64,000 nucleotides of DNA from Crotophaga sulcirostris (Eukaryota; Chordata; Aves; Cuculiformes; Crotophagidae), in the NCBI GenBank assembly GCA_013397455.1, contig VYZB01000040.1:1725717-1789716 (forward strand), given 5' to 3'. Each line of letters starts with the position of its first letter. The first letter of the stretch is position 1. The notes beneath the pieces were generated by a model. It had not been told where the DNA came from and did not search any database. It saw only the letters and a list, made by a program, of their open reading frames with translations. The position numbers were made by a program, and so were the translations under genes. Positions 48,434-60,486 of this stretch are shown one piece after another.

Positions 48434-49080
48434 ATTTTTTTTTTAATTATTGCTATCAGGATGTAGCCGAGGAATAATGAAGGAACTCCAAATCTCAGCA
48501 GAGAGGCAGCCACCTCCAATAGCGAAGCCTTTCCTGGATTTTTAAATCAAGGTGGCAACAAGTAAGACAGGACCTAGGAACATCAACCTCCACCTCCTTC
48601 TTTGTGTTGCTAAAAGGAGTAAGAAGATCAAGAAACAACCACAGTACTTTTCTGGGTGGGTACCACTGTTCCTGTGCCTGCTGCACATCACTTGTTTCAG
48701 TGGGGAGCCCCAAACCTGTCCTGCTCTGAGTTACTTGAGCTCTAAAGTACTTGAGATTTAGTGCCAACGCACCAGGAGACATAACCAATTCACCTCTTCC
48801 AAGGGAAAAAAAAAATAACACAAGAGGGCTGGAAAACTAATTTCTATCCATGATGTGAAAGGCTGAATGCTTCTCAATCACAATCATTTTGTCTGAAAAG
48901 CTAACCAAGATGGTTGTTCGGTTTCTGCAAGTTGAAGGTGTCGTGTTTACCATGGGGGGTTCAGCAGATCAAACCACAAGTGCTCACTCCCCAGGTCCTG
49001 TGACTCAGTGCCACTGCCAGGAAAAAGGAAGGAAGGAAAGAGGAACATTGTACAGAACAACTTTATATTTATATTTAAGA

Positions 49081-49109
49081 AATAATAATAATAAATAATA
49101 ATAATAAAT
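49081..49109. repeat. (AAT)n repeat in the 3' UTR
   Basis: About nine AAT/AATAAAT units. They create overlapping AATAAA-like hexamers inside the UTR, which could act as weak upstream poly(A) signals. Confidence 0.9.
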
Positions 49110-49573
49110 GAACTGCTGATGGTGAAGAAAGCAAAACACACTGTCCTTCTCCGATGGCTCACAGTGACAAGCTACTGGATTTTCTACATCAATGCAAAAT
49201 ACATGAAAACATTAGGAAAAAGAGTAAGAAACAGAGAATTAAATAATAGTCTCGTAGGAAAAAATGCATTTGAAAAATATTCACCTAGATTGTGTGCGGT
49301 TGTCCCTTCCCCTCAGATAACATTTTGGAAATGATACAACTTGGTTGCAGTTCAAACAACAGTAAAAAGAGAAAGAAGAGAAAATAAATAAGGACCATAT
49401 TAAATACCTATATGGACTGGAAATAAATCCAATTGCAAATATAAAACTTTTGTAATTCTATATAGAGTTTAAACAGAAGTCATGTATATTTAATTTATTT
49501 TGTTAAACAAGAAAAAAAATGTATGATATTTTCCTTGAAACAGGCATTTCTATACGTATTTTTGATCAAAGAA

Positions 49574-49579
49574 AATAAA
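49574..49579 (+). terminator. FGFRL1: Probable main FGFRL1 poly(A) signal
   Basis: A canonical AATAAA followed by a T-run, with likely cleavage near 49592-49600. Two other AATAAA hexamers, at 49383-49388 and 49422-49427, could give slightly shorter transcripts. After this point the sequence loses its UTR-like AU-rich character. No transcript data were available. Confidence 0.6.
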
Positions 49580-50834
49580 GATTTTTTTTCAGGTTCTATA
49601 CATGCCATGGTCAGAATACACTCAATGTAACACGTGACCAACCATACTTCTAACCTGGAGGTCCTCTCTCTTTATGCCTTTTCACGCTAGCCATGTGTAA
49701 TCTCCTAGCATCATCTCAGATACTGTCATCAGAAACCAGCTCTTATTTTCAACTTTTTATATTCTGACTATAAAGATCTGCAGTGGCCAAATCACTTCTC
49801 ACGGGCCCCTTGTCACCTTCAGTAGCAAAGATCCCTGCTCGCAAGGAAATCTGTTTCACTACGCATTGTTTTGGGGGAGGAAGTAGGTTATATATATTTT
49901 TTAAGCCCAAACCTGCAGTGCATTTTCTTTTTAAAAGAAAAGCTTGAAATTGCAATGTAACAATTTGTGGGTCTGTAAAATGGACTTCAGCCTCAAGGTG
50001 CTTGGAAGGGGAAAAGATGAAATGTAGGTGAAACACTTCATTTGTAAATGCAGCTGCTGAAGGAGCCGGTGGAGGGTGAGTTGGGTGCGATATCTGCTCC
50101 AGGAGGGCTCCCACCTCTGTCCTGCTGTGTGCCACGGAGAGACACCCAACCCTTCAGCAGCCAAAATTTTGTTTAAAGAAGGCCAGTTTGGCAATGCTGC
50201 AGCAGTTTGTTATTCACTTGATTTTTTGCTTAAAGTTTGCTGGGGCAAAAAAAACAAACTGAAAATTCGAAACCAATTTTGAATGCCAATTTTTCAGTTT
50301 GAAATTACTTCCTTCTCAAGCCTGTTCCACAAAAGAGATCTTCAGCAAACCAGCTGCTCCATTTAAATGTGAAACACTTCATTTAACCTGAAACAAAACA
50401 GGACTTTAGGCTTGACTTTTCTCTGGATGTTTCTGAAGGTATTTGCTCTGGGTTGACCTGCAGTGGTTTTGCTGCTGGCTTGTTTGAATCCCCAGCAAAC
50501 CAAACAGTTCCCTGTTTGCTCAGCCATAGCACTGTGAGATGGGGCCCAGACTCAGCGAAGCACGTAAGCTCCTGTTTTCCTTCACCAATGCATGCTGCTT
50601 GAAAAACTCCTTTTTTTTGGCCTTAGCCACCTGGATCAGTGGCTCCATCCCTGCCCACTGCGCAGGCACTGGCTGGAGCCATCTGATAACGATAGTGCTG
50701 GGAGAGAGGAGGAGGAGGAGGGAGACATTACTATTCACTTGGAGTTTACCAGCTGGCACTGTTGAAGTACAGCATTGCATTGCACACTTTACTGCTTTCC
50801 TGTACGCTGCAGGAGAAAAGCCATGTTACAACAT

Positions 50835-50872
50835 CTACAGGAAGACCATCCCTCACGATGATCTTCCTGTAG
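50835..50872. repeat. 11-bp perfect inverted repeat (hairpin)
   Basis: CTACAGGAAGA at 50835-50845 pairs exactly with TCTTCCTGTAG at 50862-50872. After one mismatch, CAT/ATG can extend the stem. It lies just after an acceptor-like 'tgctttcctgtacgctgcag' (AG at 50812-50813) in an open frame, but no protein resemblance was found. Confidence 0.6.
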
Positions 50873-53089
50873 AGGTTAGAATAAAGCAACCTATTGGTAA
50901 TTTTAATGTTTTTTTTTCATTAGGACAGTTCAGCTACTCTTCTTTAACACAAATGTATGAAGTCCATAAAAGCTAAATTCAGATCATGGGTATCTTCACA
51001 TGCATCCTCTCAGCTTCAGGGAGACAAATATGAGCACTGTTGTGGATATAAGGCAAGATTTAGGCAGGATTTCTTAATGGCTGTACTTTATTGAATCATT
51101 TCATTAAAAAATTTTAAAAAGACTCAAAAGCCTTTATACACTAAGTGCATCATCTTTATTTTAAGAAGGCAGTAGAGTGGATGTTTCCATGAGGGATACT
51201 AAAGGCTACATCTCATATCTCATGTAGCATGTACCAAGCTACTGCACATTTCAGCAGCACTAGGGGCATTGCAGAGGGCAGGATTCACTCGTAAGCCCAT
51301 GGCCCTTCTCTGATCTCTGTACCAGTGCTACAGTGGGGGGATACTTCTAACCCATGCTGTGTTAGCGATACTGATACCAGCTTCAAAGGTGGAGGTGAAC
51401 ACTGGGTTTGTAGGTTGAGCTCTAAGTAAACCGTAAGAGATTGTCTTACAGCATTCTCTCAAATGGCAGATTTATCACTGACCCTCAGAGAAAGGGTTAG
51501 TGGGTTAAAAGAAGCAATCCTGCATTTCCCATATGCACAATCTTCTATGCTGACCATAGCACTCTCCACTGGTGCCTTCTACCCTCTATGGTCTAAGAGC
51601 TCCGTAGTGGTTTATCACATAATCAAAAACCTTAGATATTACCAGATGGCTCAAGTGGAAGGAGTGGCTCCCTGCTGCATTTTAAAGCTCCTATCTGTAG
51701 ACACAAATCTGTAGTGATGCTGATAGAATCATTTCCAAAAGGGAGCGCTGCAGCAAACCACCCATCGTGGGTGATGCAAGGGCCAAGAGCAGCTGCATCT
51801 TTCAGCCACAACAGTTTTGGGTGCACCAGGTGAAGTGCTGCAAAGGTCTTGAGTTGCAGAAATCTTGAGGTGCTAATTCTCGAGATGCTCATCTTACCTT
51901 GTGTATCAGCTCCCTCTTGAGTATCTCCTGCTGAACACTCAAATTGGTGCGAAGTTTTCCCATAGGAAAATATCATCCTATGCCCTGTTTGAGCTGGGCT
52001 GTATGTATTGTCTGGACATTGCATTGGCTTGCTGTGCCTGGGTGGGTTTTGCATTTTTGCAGAATTATTTTGCCTCCACAAAGTACCTGTAAGTGCTCTT
52101 AAGAGTCACTCTATCCCATGCCCTACTGCATGCCATTTATTTTTAGGATTTGATTGTGCCTTGCATGTATTGCAAAGTCTTCCATAGTCTAAATAAATAC
52201 AGCCAGGTCCTGCTCGTGTTTGAATTTGTTTTTCTTCAGTGGGACAAGATTTGAACTCATCTTCATTGGTGAACAGAGGGTGTTTAAAGAAGAAAACCAT
52301 AGTCTTGCTGTTAGCTACTGAGCAAGACAAAGCAGATACTACTGCAGAATTACTTAGCCTCATATTTTGTGTAGGCGCTGTGAATCTAGCAGAGGCATTA
52401 ATTTTTGAATGGTTTGAAAAAAAAATCTGTTTTTTTAGGGAAAAGGGACTATTTTTCCTCTCTTCACATCCATAGCCAAATGCCATAGTTGCATTAGGAG
52501 CCAAACTGCCTTTAGCAAGATGAAATTTTGGAGCTGATCCCCAAACTCCAGTGCCTGGAGTTGAGCAAGGATTTCAGGGCCAAGCCCAGCACCTCTACCC
52601 CTTCGAGACAAATGTGTGAGTGTCTCACTGCTCACTCCAGAGGCAGCAAATGTCCAAGCCGTGACACTTTTAAGTTAAGAAAAGCTGTCCCTTACCCAAA
52701 TTTCATCTTGACCTGACCTGGACCTTGGACCCAAAGAGCCCTGTGTAGAAAATGCACACTTGGGGTGGGAAAGAGGAAGTAATTCTCTGTCAGCTCCATT
52801 TCTGTGGCTGTCTCTTCAGAGGTTTGAAATATTGTAATAAAGCTCTATAGGAGATGAAACAGTGAGCAAAAACTGGGAGGTGGTCAAAGGTTAATGGGGA
52901 GTTTATCATGGCTTTGCTATCTGGGCATCACCTCTGCCTACATCGGGTATGATGAGTGTACCCAGGACTCCAAATGCCCTGAAGTCGATGATTATTCCAT
53001 ATACAGTACCTATTCCAGCTCTTGCAGATGCTGTTGGGAAAAAAATCCCTGCAGTGTCCATTGGGAAATCAATCGGACGCATGGAGTCA

Positions 53090-53400
53090 TTGCAAGGTTT
53101 TTACATCTTTATTCTGGCTGTCCTGTTGGCAGAGAAAGATGTGACAGGAGTTAATGGCCAGGATATGAAGCCAGACACATTTAAATGGGAAATACACACA
53201 TTTAGGAAGGAGCTATCAAAGGAAGGGGCTAGACACTACATCTCTCAAATTCTTTAAAACTAGGCTGAATGCTTTGTACGCAGGGTATTTTGGATGGATG
53301 CAAGATTTGGGGAATGTTATTAGAATACATTAGAAAGGGATGCATCTAGTCCAGGTGGAGTCTTGTAGTGGTCCCTTCTGGCCCTGAAGAAGTGTATTCA
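53090..53400 (+). mobile_element. Ancient CR1/L3-like LINE relic
   Basis: Degenerate match to the 3' end of old amniote CR1/L3 LINEs: 'catctctcaaattctttaaa', 'actaggctgaatgctttgta', and the terminal 'agtggtcccttctggccctg' near 53370-53390. No frame is preserved and the limits are approximate. Confidence 0.55.
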
Positions 53401-54779
53401 AGCTGTTGAGAAAAGAGGATGCAAGCACAGATCTCCTGCACCCGGCTGCGCTGCTCCTGGCAAGCACTGTAGCTGCACACGTGCACCACAGACCTTACAG
53501 CCACATTTGGCACGCGGCAACCTTGCTCAAGCTGCACATCCAGCTCCAGTTGCCTCCAGACTGTGAGTATGTGATCTCAGCGCTTTCCAGCTTATTACTA
53601 CAGTAGTGGTGTTATTTATATAAACTGGAGCTGCGCATCGACATTTACTGCCTCTGTAAGAACCCCCCTGTGTAAACAGCAGCACAGCCCGGTGCGTACA
53701 CACACCCCACCTCTATGCTATCAGCAATTTAGAAAATCTTACTGGGTTTGCTGCAGGTATTGCCATGAAGGATTTACATGTTAATTTGAAAGTAAACACG
53801 AGGTTAATGGCCTGCTCAGTGGATTAAACTAATTACTTGTGTGTCTTCAATCCATTTTTGACATGGGTGGTAGCCAACCAGGATCCCTTGCCCTGGAGTG
53901 GACACAGGTCCTCCAGCACACTCATTTGGACATGAGTTGCTGTATGTCGGGTTGTACAGTTTGGCCAAAGTGACCCTGCAGGTCTTCAAAGCTCATGGAA
54001 TCCCAATGGTCGTTAGACCCACAGGGAGGTCACTTGCCTGCATCTCTCTTCTTGAGAGGTAGGGAGAGTGTGAGGGGCATGGTCGAAAGAACACCTAGTT
54101 TTATGGAATTGGTTTCACCTACAGATCTCAGCAAGAATTTCCCAGAGGAAGAAATATGATGTGAAGGTACAGGCCAAACCAGGGTCAGGGTGTCATCCAA
54201 ACATGCTGGGATGCGCTTAGATCACCTACCATGTCAGTTCTGCATTGTGGACCTTCCAGAAAATGCCAATTATTAGGAAGCTGTAGCTATTTCAGACTTT
54301 CTCTTGACCTTATCTTACCAGCAAAGCATTTCTTAGGCCGAGATTCCTAGCTTTTAAAAGTTTGCTACAAAAGTAAAAAAAAAAAACAAACTCAAAATTT
54401 GTGGACTATGGTAGTTGAAAATAGGAAATCAAGGCGGATATAACCATATTTCAAATACGGGTTTGGCATTGACTATTAAGTGGTATATAAATATTGGCTA
54501 AATATAGACTGGAATCTGGGAAGAGGGTGCACATTTTACATTTTGTGTTTAGACCAAGCATGCTTGTGTGTGTTTACCCACTTCAGGTCTCTGAGATTAG
54601 TACGTGGTGCTATGACCTTTATTTGTCCTTATTTTAGCTTTTACACTTTTTTTTTCTTTTCTCCTTTCCCTTCTGTCAGTCTGTTGTAATTAGGATTTAA
54701 CATATCCCGCAATATACATTGACATCAGCAAAGCAATGAATATTCTTTTTTTCCCATTTTCACTAACCAAACTCAGTCT

Positions 54780-55260
54780 GAAGTGCTATTTCTATCCGAG
54801 CTGATCTACACTTTAGTGAGAGGAGTAATAAATAACACCTTAGACCAGACGTCAAAATGCCTTTTTTTTCCTTTGATCTGAGTAATTAAAGAGTCAAACT
54901 GCTGTTCCTGAGTGTTTTCTGATGGAATTACATGAGTTACACAGCTCTTCATTTGTATGTCATTAAGCATTATGTTTTATTGCTGCTATTGAAACAATTA
55001 GTATCTAAATATGCCCCATATTCTCATAGAGGCAGTAGCAGTGTTAATGTTAATGCCCTGGTTAACAGTTTGTTTCCATCCAGAGTCCACCATCATGCTT
55101 GAATGCCATTTAATATCAATCAGATCTTTACTGATGCCCTTCTGAAGTTGTTCTCTTCTGCAATCATTTAACTGTGCAGTGAAGTGTGGATAAGTCGAAC
55201 AATAAAGTTAAGTAAAAATGGCATTTGCCTTAACACAGGAATTTTTTTAAGTTCATTGCA
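54780..55260. promoter_or_regulatory. Candidate conserved non-coding element downstream of FGFRL1
   Basis: A repeat-free AT-rich block with strings typical of deeply conserved non-coding DNA: 'gtaattaaagagtcaaac', 'gaaacaattagtatctaaat', 'catttaatatcaatcagatc', plus several TAAT/ATTA homeobox cores and a GACGTCA half. Chosen by appearance only; conservation was not tested. Confidence 0.22.
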
Positions 55261-57629
55261 AGTTTTGGTTATAAAAAGGCCAGTACTTCATGGTGATCAG
55301 TCATTTTGACATTTTTATGGTGTTTTTATTACCCCTGGCTCATTTCCATACTAAAGGGAACATTTGTAACAATACTTGCTTGCTCTGTTATGATTAGGAT
55401 TGTGCTTTTACCGCGCTTTGTTCGGCTGTTGCTGCGCTCAGTAATGCTCTTGGCACACGTCCTCCCAGCCCCTGCGATGTGTTTATTCAAAAGGAAGGAA
55501 AAAGAAGTGTCTACTAAAACAATAAACTACTACTGCTTGCATTAACATGGCCATAACTTCCTTGTTCTGCAGACAATCAGTTAGCAAAGCTGTTAGGTAA
55601 ACTTGCTCCTTCAGTGTTGAAAAAATAAATATTCACGAAGCTTACAGCCACATTTTCCTGTGCTTTATTACTGGGTTGAAAATGGTGAAGGATTTTAAAG
55701 CTAATGATTTGATCAGAGAGATAAAAGTGGAGGCCTACATCCTGAAACCAGTGGGAGCTGGTATCTGAAATATTGCTGAGGATCTGGGTAAGGGTTTAAG
55801 GCAAATTTTGCTGACCTATTTCAGTATTAATGCTATCAATATAGAAAACTGAAATATTAATATTTTCAACTAATGCTACCTAAGACAGGAGGTGATGTGA
55901 AAAGAGGAGTCATGAGTGATAAGGAGGAGCAATTAAAAAAGAAGGGGAGAGGTGACATATTTAGGAGGCTTCCAAGCTAAAGTCAAGTCATTGCTTTGGC
56001 CGGTCCATGTGGATTGGAGCCCAGCAGGCAGCCAGGAATTGCTGCTGGGTGCTCCCCCCAGACCCAGGACACAATTCTCACTCTAACAGGCAATTTCTCT
56101 TGAGCACATCACTAGAGAACATCTTTAATTCAAAGCATGTTCTTAGCTTGACCGGATTTCAAAGAGAAATAATATTGTGTTTTAAGGCTTCTATTCATCC
56201 TTCTTAAACAAGGTAGCAAAGTTAGGACAGAGTAATCGTGAACTTCTTTAAACAAGGAAGAGAATCTGCCACTTGCCAAAAGTGGTTTCATTTCTACATG
56301 GAGAGAAACATCCCTAGTGGTGTTTACCAACCCACTAAGATAAGTTAATTTTCTCACCCAGGTACCACAAAACATAAGGATGAACCTGGCTTTGTCGCTG
56401 AAATTCAACATTCGGAAATCACAAAAATCTGCAGCAAATTAGCGAAGTGTCCATGTATGTTAAATTTGCCCAAATCCAGTAGAGACTTTAAAAAATAATT
56501 GTGGTTTTCCTTATGCTGCTGTGTCTCTGCAGCATCCCTCTGAGACTGAGAGGCTGATGTTCTCCTGATCCCCTCTGCCTGTAAGAATAAGAAACAAAAC
56601 CAAGCAATCCGAGGGGAGAAGTGTGCTGGATGGAATCACCTGGTACAAGCCCCAGCTTTCATCGTGTGGCTCCAGCTGCCGTTTGCCGGCCCTGGCCCCG
56701 CACTGCTGGGGAAACACAAGCTGCCCTCTGTCATGGTTGAATAAGAGCAAAGAGCTCTCCTGCTTGACATCAGAAGATGTACATTTTGATGTTCAGCTGA
56801 AACCCTCTTCCAAATGTGCATGCACAATAGAGACAGCATGTGAGGACAGGTTCAATCCCATATCAGAGAGAAGTGATGAAACACTTTTCTCTCATTTTGG
56901 TGAGCCAGAAATTATTTGTAAGGGGCCATAAAGTCAGTACAACTGTTTGCACTTGCCTTTTGGTTCCTTGACAGTGTTATAGGGGCCTCTGTGCAAACAT
57001 GACTTAAAGTGCATGTCCCTGCTGCATTTAACTTAATTTGCCAACTTTGGCATCTACAAACCAAAAGGCAGAAAATCACAAAGGCAAAACAATGTCAAAG
57101 TAGCACTTAAAAATAACTTGTTAAATAATTTTAGAAGAAAAGATTATATACATTGTATAGGAAAATGACGGAATGCCTCTCTCCATTTCCGAAGTGGCTG
57201 CACTCCAGACACCTTTGACCGTTTGTTCTCACTACATCCCTGTGAACTACATCAATTACTAATTTCACTGTATAGATGAGATGTTAAAATATAAAGAAAT
57301 GAAAAGGTTTTTTCTAAAGCATGGACTTGGATCCATGCACCAAATTAATGTCTGTCCAAAGCCATCACCTTCTTCATTATATTGGTGGTGCTTCTTTGGC
57401 ACAGGGAAATCACAGGACACCTCCTGTCTTTCAGAGCATCAGGGGTAGCAAAACAAGACCAAGATTAATTATTTTCCAAACCTGAGCTGGTGACAGCACG
57501 AAGATACTGGAGACGTACAAGGTGGCTGTCCCCGAGTGCTGAGCTCAGTTTCTCAGTCAGTGGAAGGCACAGCTGGTTTGTTATTCCATTCAGGATGTTG
57601 GCTTATCCTTGTTTCTCCCAAAACATGGT

Positions 57630-57835
57630 CTAAAGGGTAGAGGTGTTTCCCCAGATGCTGGGTGAGCCTGTCAAAGTTGTTTGGGCTGAACTTGGCTGCA
57701 TGGAAGTCATTGGGGGTCTTATGCTGGACTTCTTGTGAGAATAGCTCATTTGCCTTAAGAAGCTATCAGCTTTCTGACAACTGCTGTCATCAGCACTGAG
57801 CAATGTCTTTTTTTTCACATTTTTTTCTCCTGGGT
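57630..57835 (-). other. Tentative terminal coding exon on the - strand
   Basis: On the - strand an acceptor-like 'tatttctcttgtacatacat' followed by acccag precedes an open frame to TAG at 57632-57630. After several Lys codons it reads ADDSSCQKADSFLRQMSY, SHKKSSIRPPMTSMQPSS and AQTTLTGSPSIWG. The Ser/Pro/Thr-rich composition resembles a disordered C terminus. In human, RNF212 lies downstream of FGFRL1 in convergent orientation, and its C terminus is disordered and Ser/Pro-rich, so position and strand would fit. I cannot show homology. It may be chance. Confidence 0.2.
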
Positions 57836-59084
57836 ATGTATGTACAAGAGAAATATAAGGGGAAACTTTTTGTGCTTTGTACCATCCTGCAGGAACTGTG
57901 CAAGATGTGTCAACATGAAACCTTTGTCCTGTAGCTACTACAGAAAGTTAGATGTGTGTGGTTCTAGCTCATGCTCATACAGCGTTCAAAAGTTTTTATC
58001 AAAGACCATGTGTTGTACTTAAGAAAGCTGGGGGAAAAAAATCATGGTAGATAATTCACATTTCAACCAGCATTAAATGGAAACTTTACTAAGCAGATTC
58101 AAATTATATAATAAACACTGATAAGTCCCTCCAGGAGTATCAGGCAACAAGTGATAGACAATATTTTGGCAGTGAAGAGAAGTGGCTGCTTCCAGCAATT
58201 ATGGATGACCAGACTGTCTAGGAAACATGTTTGGCTTGTTAATCTTGAGAGTTTTTCATTGCTGAGATTGTAGCTGGAGGCACCAGTACAGGGAAAAATA
58301 TATCAAATTCTGGATAACTGTTTTTTTCAGAATTTAAAAAAAGGTCCCCAAAAATTGAATTTCCAAACCCATTCATACCATTTTAGAAGTTTTGGTATAA
58401 AGGTATATTCTTGATGTTTTTTAGCTTTCCAGAAACCAACGAAGGGAGTTCACAGAGGCAAAATGTGTTATTGGTGTTTTCAGTCATGAAGTTACAATAA
58501 TCATTTTATAATGGTTGTTTTAATACATGTGTCACCAGTGTCAGGTGATAAGGAAACATTTTATTGTTTCCAAAACTCTCAAATAGTTGGGCTGTCCCAT
58601 GATTGTATATGCAATACTGACGTAAGCTGATGTCCCCCAGTGTTTAGAGCTCAGAAGCTAGATTTTTTTTTTAAATGTAGCAGATTAAATGTTGAGCATT
58701 GGAAACATGTTTAGTTTTTGCCTCTGGCAATGCTTATGCACTGTGTAAGGGGTAGTAGTCAATAATTCCACTTTTTCCAAAGGGAAATATCAGACCCTGG
58801 AAGCAGTCAAAGTCCATCAGCCTGCCTGAGACCCACACCCTGGAGTGCTCTTCTGTACAACCCTTCTCTCAAAATCCAAGCACCATTTCCTTTTGAAACA
58901 CACCAGAGGATTTGCAGCCTTAATGTGACAATCTGGCCATTGTAACTCTCACTCAAGGTGTGGGAAAAGGGCTCTGTATGCTCACTCCTTGCAAATTTTC
59001 CAGCCAAAGTCCTGTCAATTGCCTCAAATCTTGACTTACTGAGCACCCTCAGCTAAGCATTCTGATGCTTGCTCTTGCGTGAGG

Positions 59085-59139
59085 ATGAAGGTTGGACTTG
59101 ATGATCTCAGAGGTCCTTTCCAACCTTGTGGTACTGTGA
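59085..59139 (+). mobile_element. CR1 terminal scrap, GATACTGTGAT-tail family
   Basis: Only the last 55 bp of the family seen at 32.0 and 38.3 kb: 'gaaggttggacttgatgatc', 'tcagaggtcctttccaacct', 'tgtggtactgtgaa'. Extreme 5' truncation. Confidence 0.85.
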
Positions 59140-60202
59140 AAACCAGAGTTGTGCACCAGTCAGGGAAAGGAGGCAACTTGCTATCAAAGTCCATGATTAA
59201 GCTGCATGAAGGCTGTTGAGATGGCACCCCAGCTCCCCACCTCCTTGCAGCCACCTTGGTTCCCCCTGGAGCCTCCACAGACAAGTGCAGGATGGCTTTG
59301 GATCTGAGAGAGGCACTGTTACCTCGAGGTAGGCTATCACATCTCTCAGTCGTGTGCCCTGGAACAGGAATGACGGCTGTGCTGAAAGGCTGAAAGACAT
59401 GGGCTGAAAAGGGCTTCATCTGACACATCTAATGCAGGCAAGCTAGGGAGGGAGCAAGTTGCCAGGACCCATATTTAGAAGTCTTTCATGGCCATCATCT
59501 GCCATCATCTCAAGCCAAGAATCATAAGCATTATAACAAGGAGATATACTTGAGTAGAGAGGATTACAGTTTTCTCAAGGATTGTTGTCGTAAACCCCAT
59601 GGTGGGTAGAGCTTAACATAGTTTATGATAATAACTGAGTATCACATTGCCCATAGCATCAAAAAATGACAGCAAAATTCAGGAGCAGGTGGGCAGCTTT
59701 AATTATATAGGCTCCAAAGGGAATAAACACTGGGATGGTTTTTACTGTCTGTCTGGTATGAGTAAGTCCACAGTGACCCTACTGGTGCAGTTTGGTGAGA
59801 ACAGAGCATCTAACCCATATTTAACCATGCAAAGTATCTTTTTCTTTTACCCCTCTCCCTGTGAGAAGAGAGAAAATAGGATTTGTAGGAGGAACTGGGG
59901 GATGTATTACTGTCAGTGATTTGCACATATCAGGGCTAAAACATCAGACAGAGGAAGTACCCGAACAGCTGGGACTGCAACAGATGTTCTCCAGACAGCT
60001 CTGCCTCATGAAGATGTAGTGTAGTAATAGGTCATGTTACAGAAACAGAAAATTAAAAAGAGTGATTTTGCATGCATGAGCACTGGCTCCCTGGGCTCGA
60101 CTGTATGAGTGACATTGAACAGGGAAAGGCAGCTGGGACCCTTCTGAAGAGATCATTGTGTCCCTCGCCATCAGGACATGCTTTGCTAACGTTTAGATGT
60201 CT

Positions 60203-60387
60203 CTAGCGGGAATAACAAGACTCTGGATACTGAAACATTAAAAGGGGTGAGTGCAAAATCCCCTTGCCATTGCTACAATTTAAGGGTGGATTCTCAATTA
60301 CTTGGTGCCTCTGCTTCAAGGCTTTTAGCCTTTTCTGCCGCCTCTCTTCCCTCAGGTCATGGAGCAGGGAGTTTCTTGTGTACTGAT
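60203..60387 (-). other. Candidate coding exon on the - strand, gene unidentified
   Basis: Read on the - strand, a strong acceptor ('cttgcagctattcttttttc' then cag; AG at 60389-60388) opens a frame to TAG at 60205-60203. It encodes DQYTRNSLLHDLREER, RQKRLKALKQRHQ, then a less distinctive stretch ending FQYPESCYSR. The Arg/Lys/Glu-rich part looks like a charged or coiled helix and its codons look coding. The acceptor phase is 1. A weak donor, caa|gtaatt, just after RQKRLKALKQRHQ could end the exon earlier. Orientation is convergent with FGFRL1, where human has RNF212, but I do not recognise this peptide as RNF212 or any other family. No neighbouring exon could be joined to it inside the window. 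Confidence 0.38.
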
Positions 60388-60486
60388 CTGGAAAAAAGAA
60401 TAGCTGCAAGACTTGCAGCAACTTTGCCTGAAATTTCCCTAGATGCTTATTTTTAGTCCTCAGACATGGTCAGAAAAGCCTATTAT

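Larger units (their letters stand above)
48184..49600 (+). other. FGFRL1: FGFRL1 3' untranslated region
   Basis: A 3' UTR of about 1.4 kb, inferred from the stop codon to the AATAAA at 49574-49579. It has an AT/GT microsatellite at 48294-48433, a GGAA-rich patch near 49022, an AAT repeat at 49081-49109, and an AU-rich last 200 bases. Such AU-rich sequence often lowers mRNA stability, but no specific site is demonstrated here. I looked for a perfect miR-210 seed match, since FGFRL1 is a reported miR-210 target, and saw none. The nearest is ACGCACC at about 48766. Confidence 0.8.
49601..60202. other. Intergenic sequence downstream of FGFRL1
   Basis: About 10.6 kb with no firmly supported gene. 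It contains a hairpin at 50835-50872 inside an exon-like stretch, an old CR1/L3-like relic at 53090-53400, a possible conserved block at 54780-55260, a MIR-like degenerate patch near 57230-57300, a tentative - strand exon at 57630-57835, and a CR1 terminal scrap at 59085-59139. Most ORFs, including the 149-codon one at 51632-52081, have no coding signature. Confidence 0.6.

Noticed and set aside
48760..48775. Possible miR-210 target site in the 3' UTR
   Set aside because: The sequence is ACGCACC, one base off the ACGCACA seed match, so there is no perfect site by eye.
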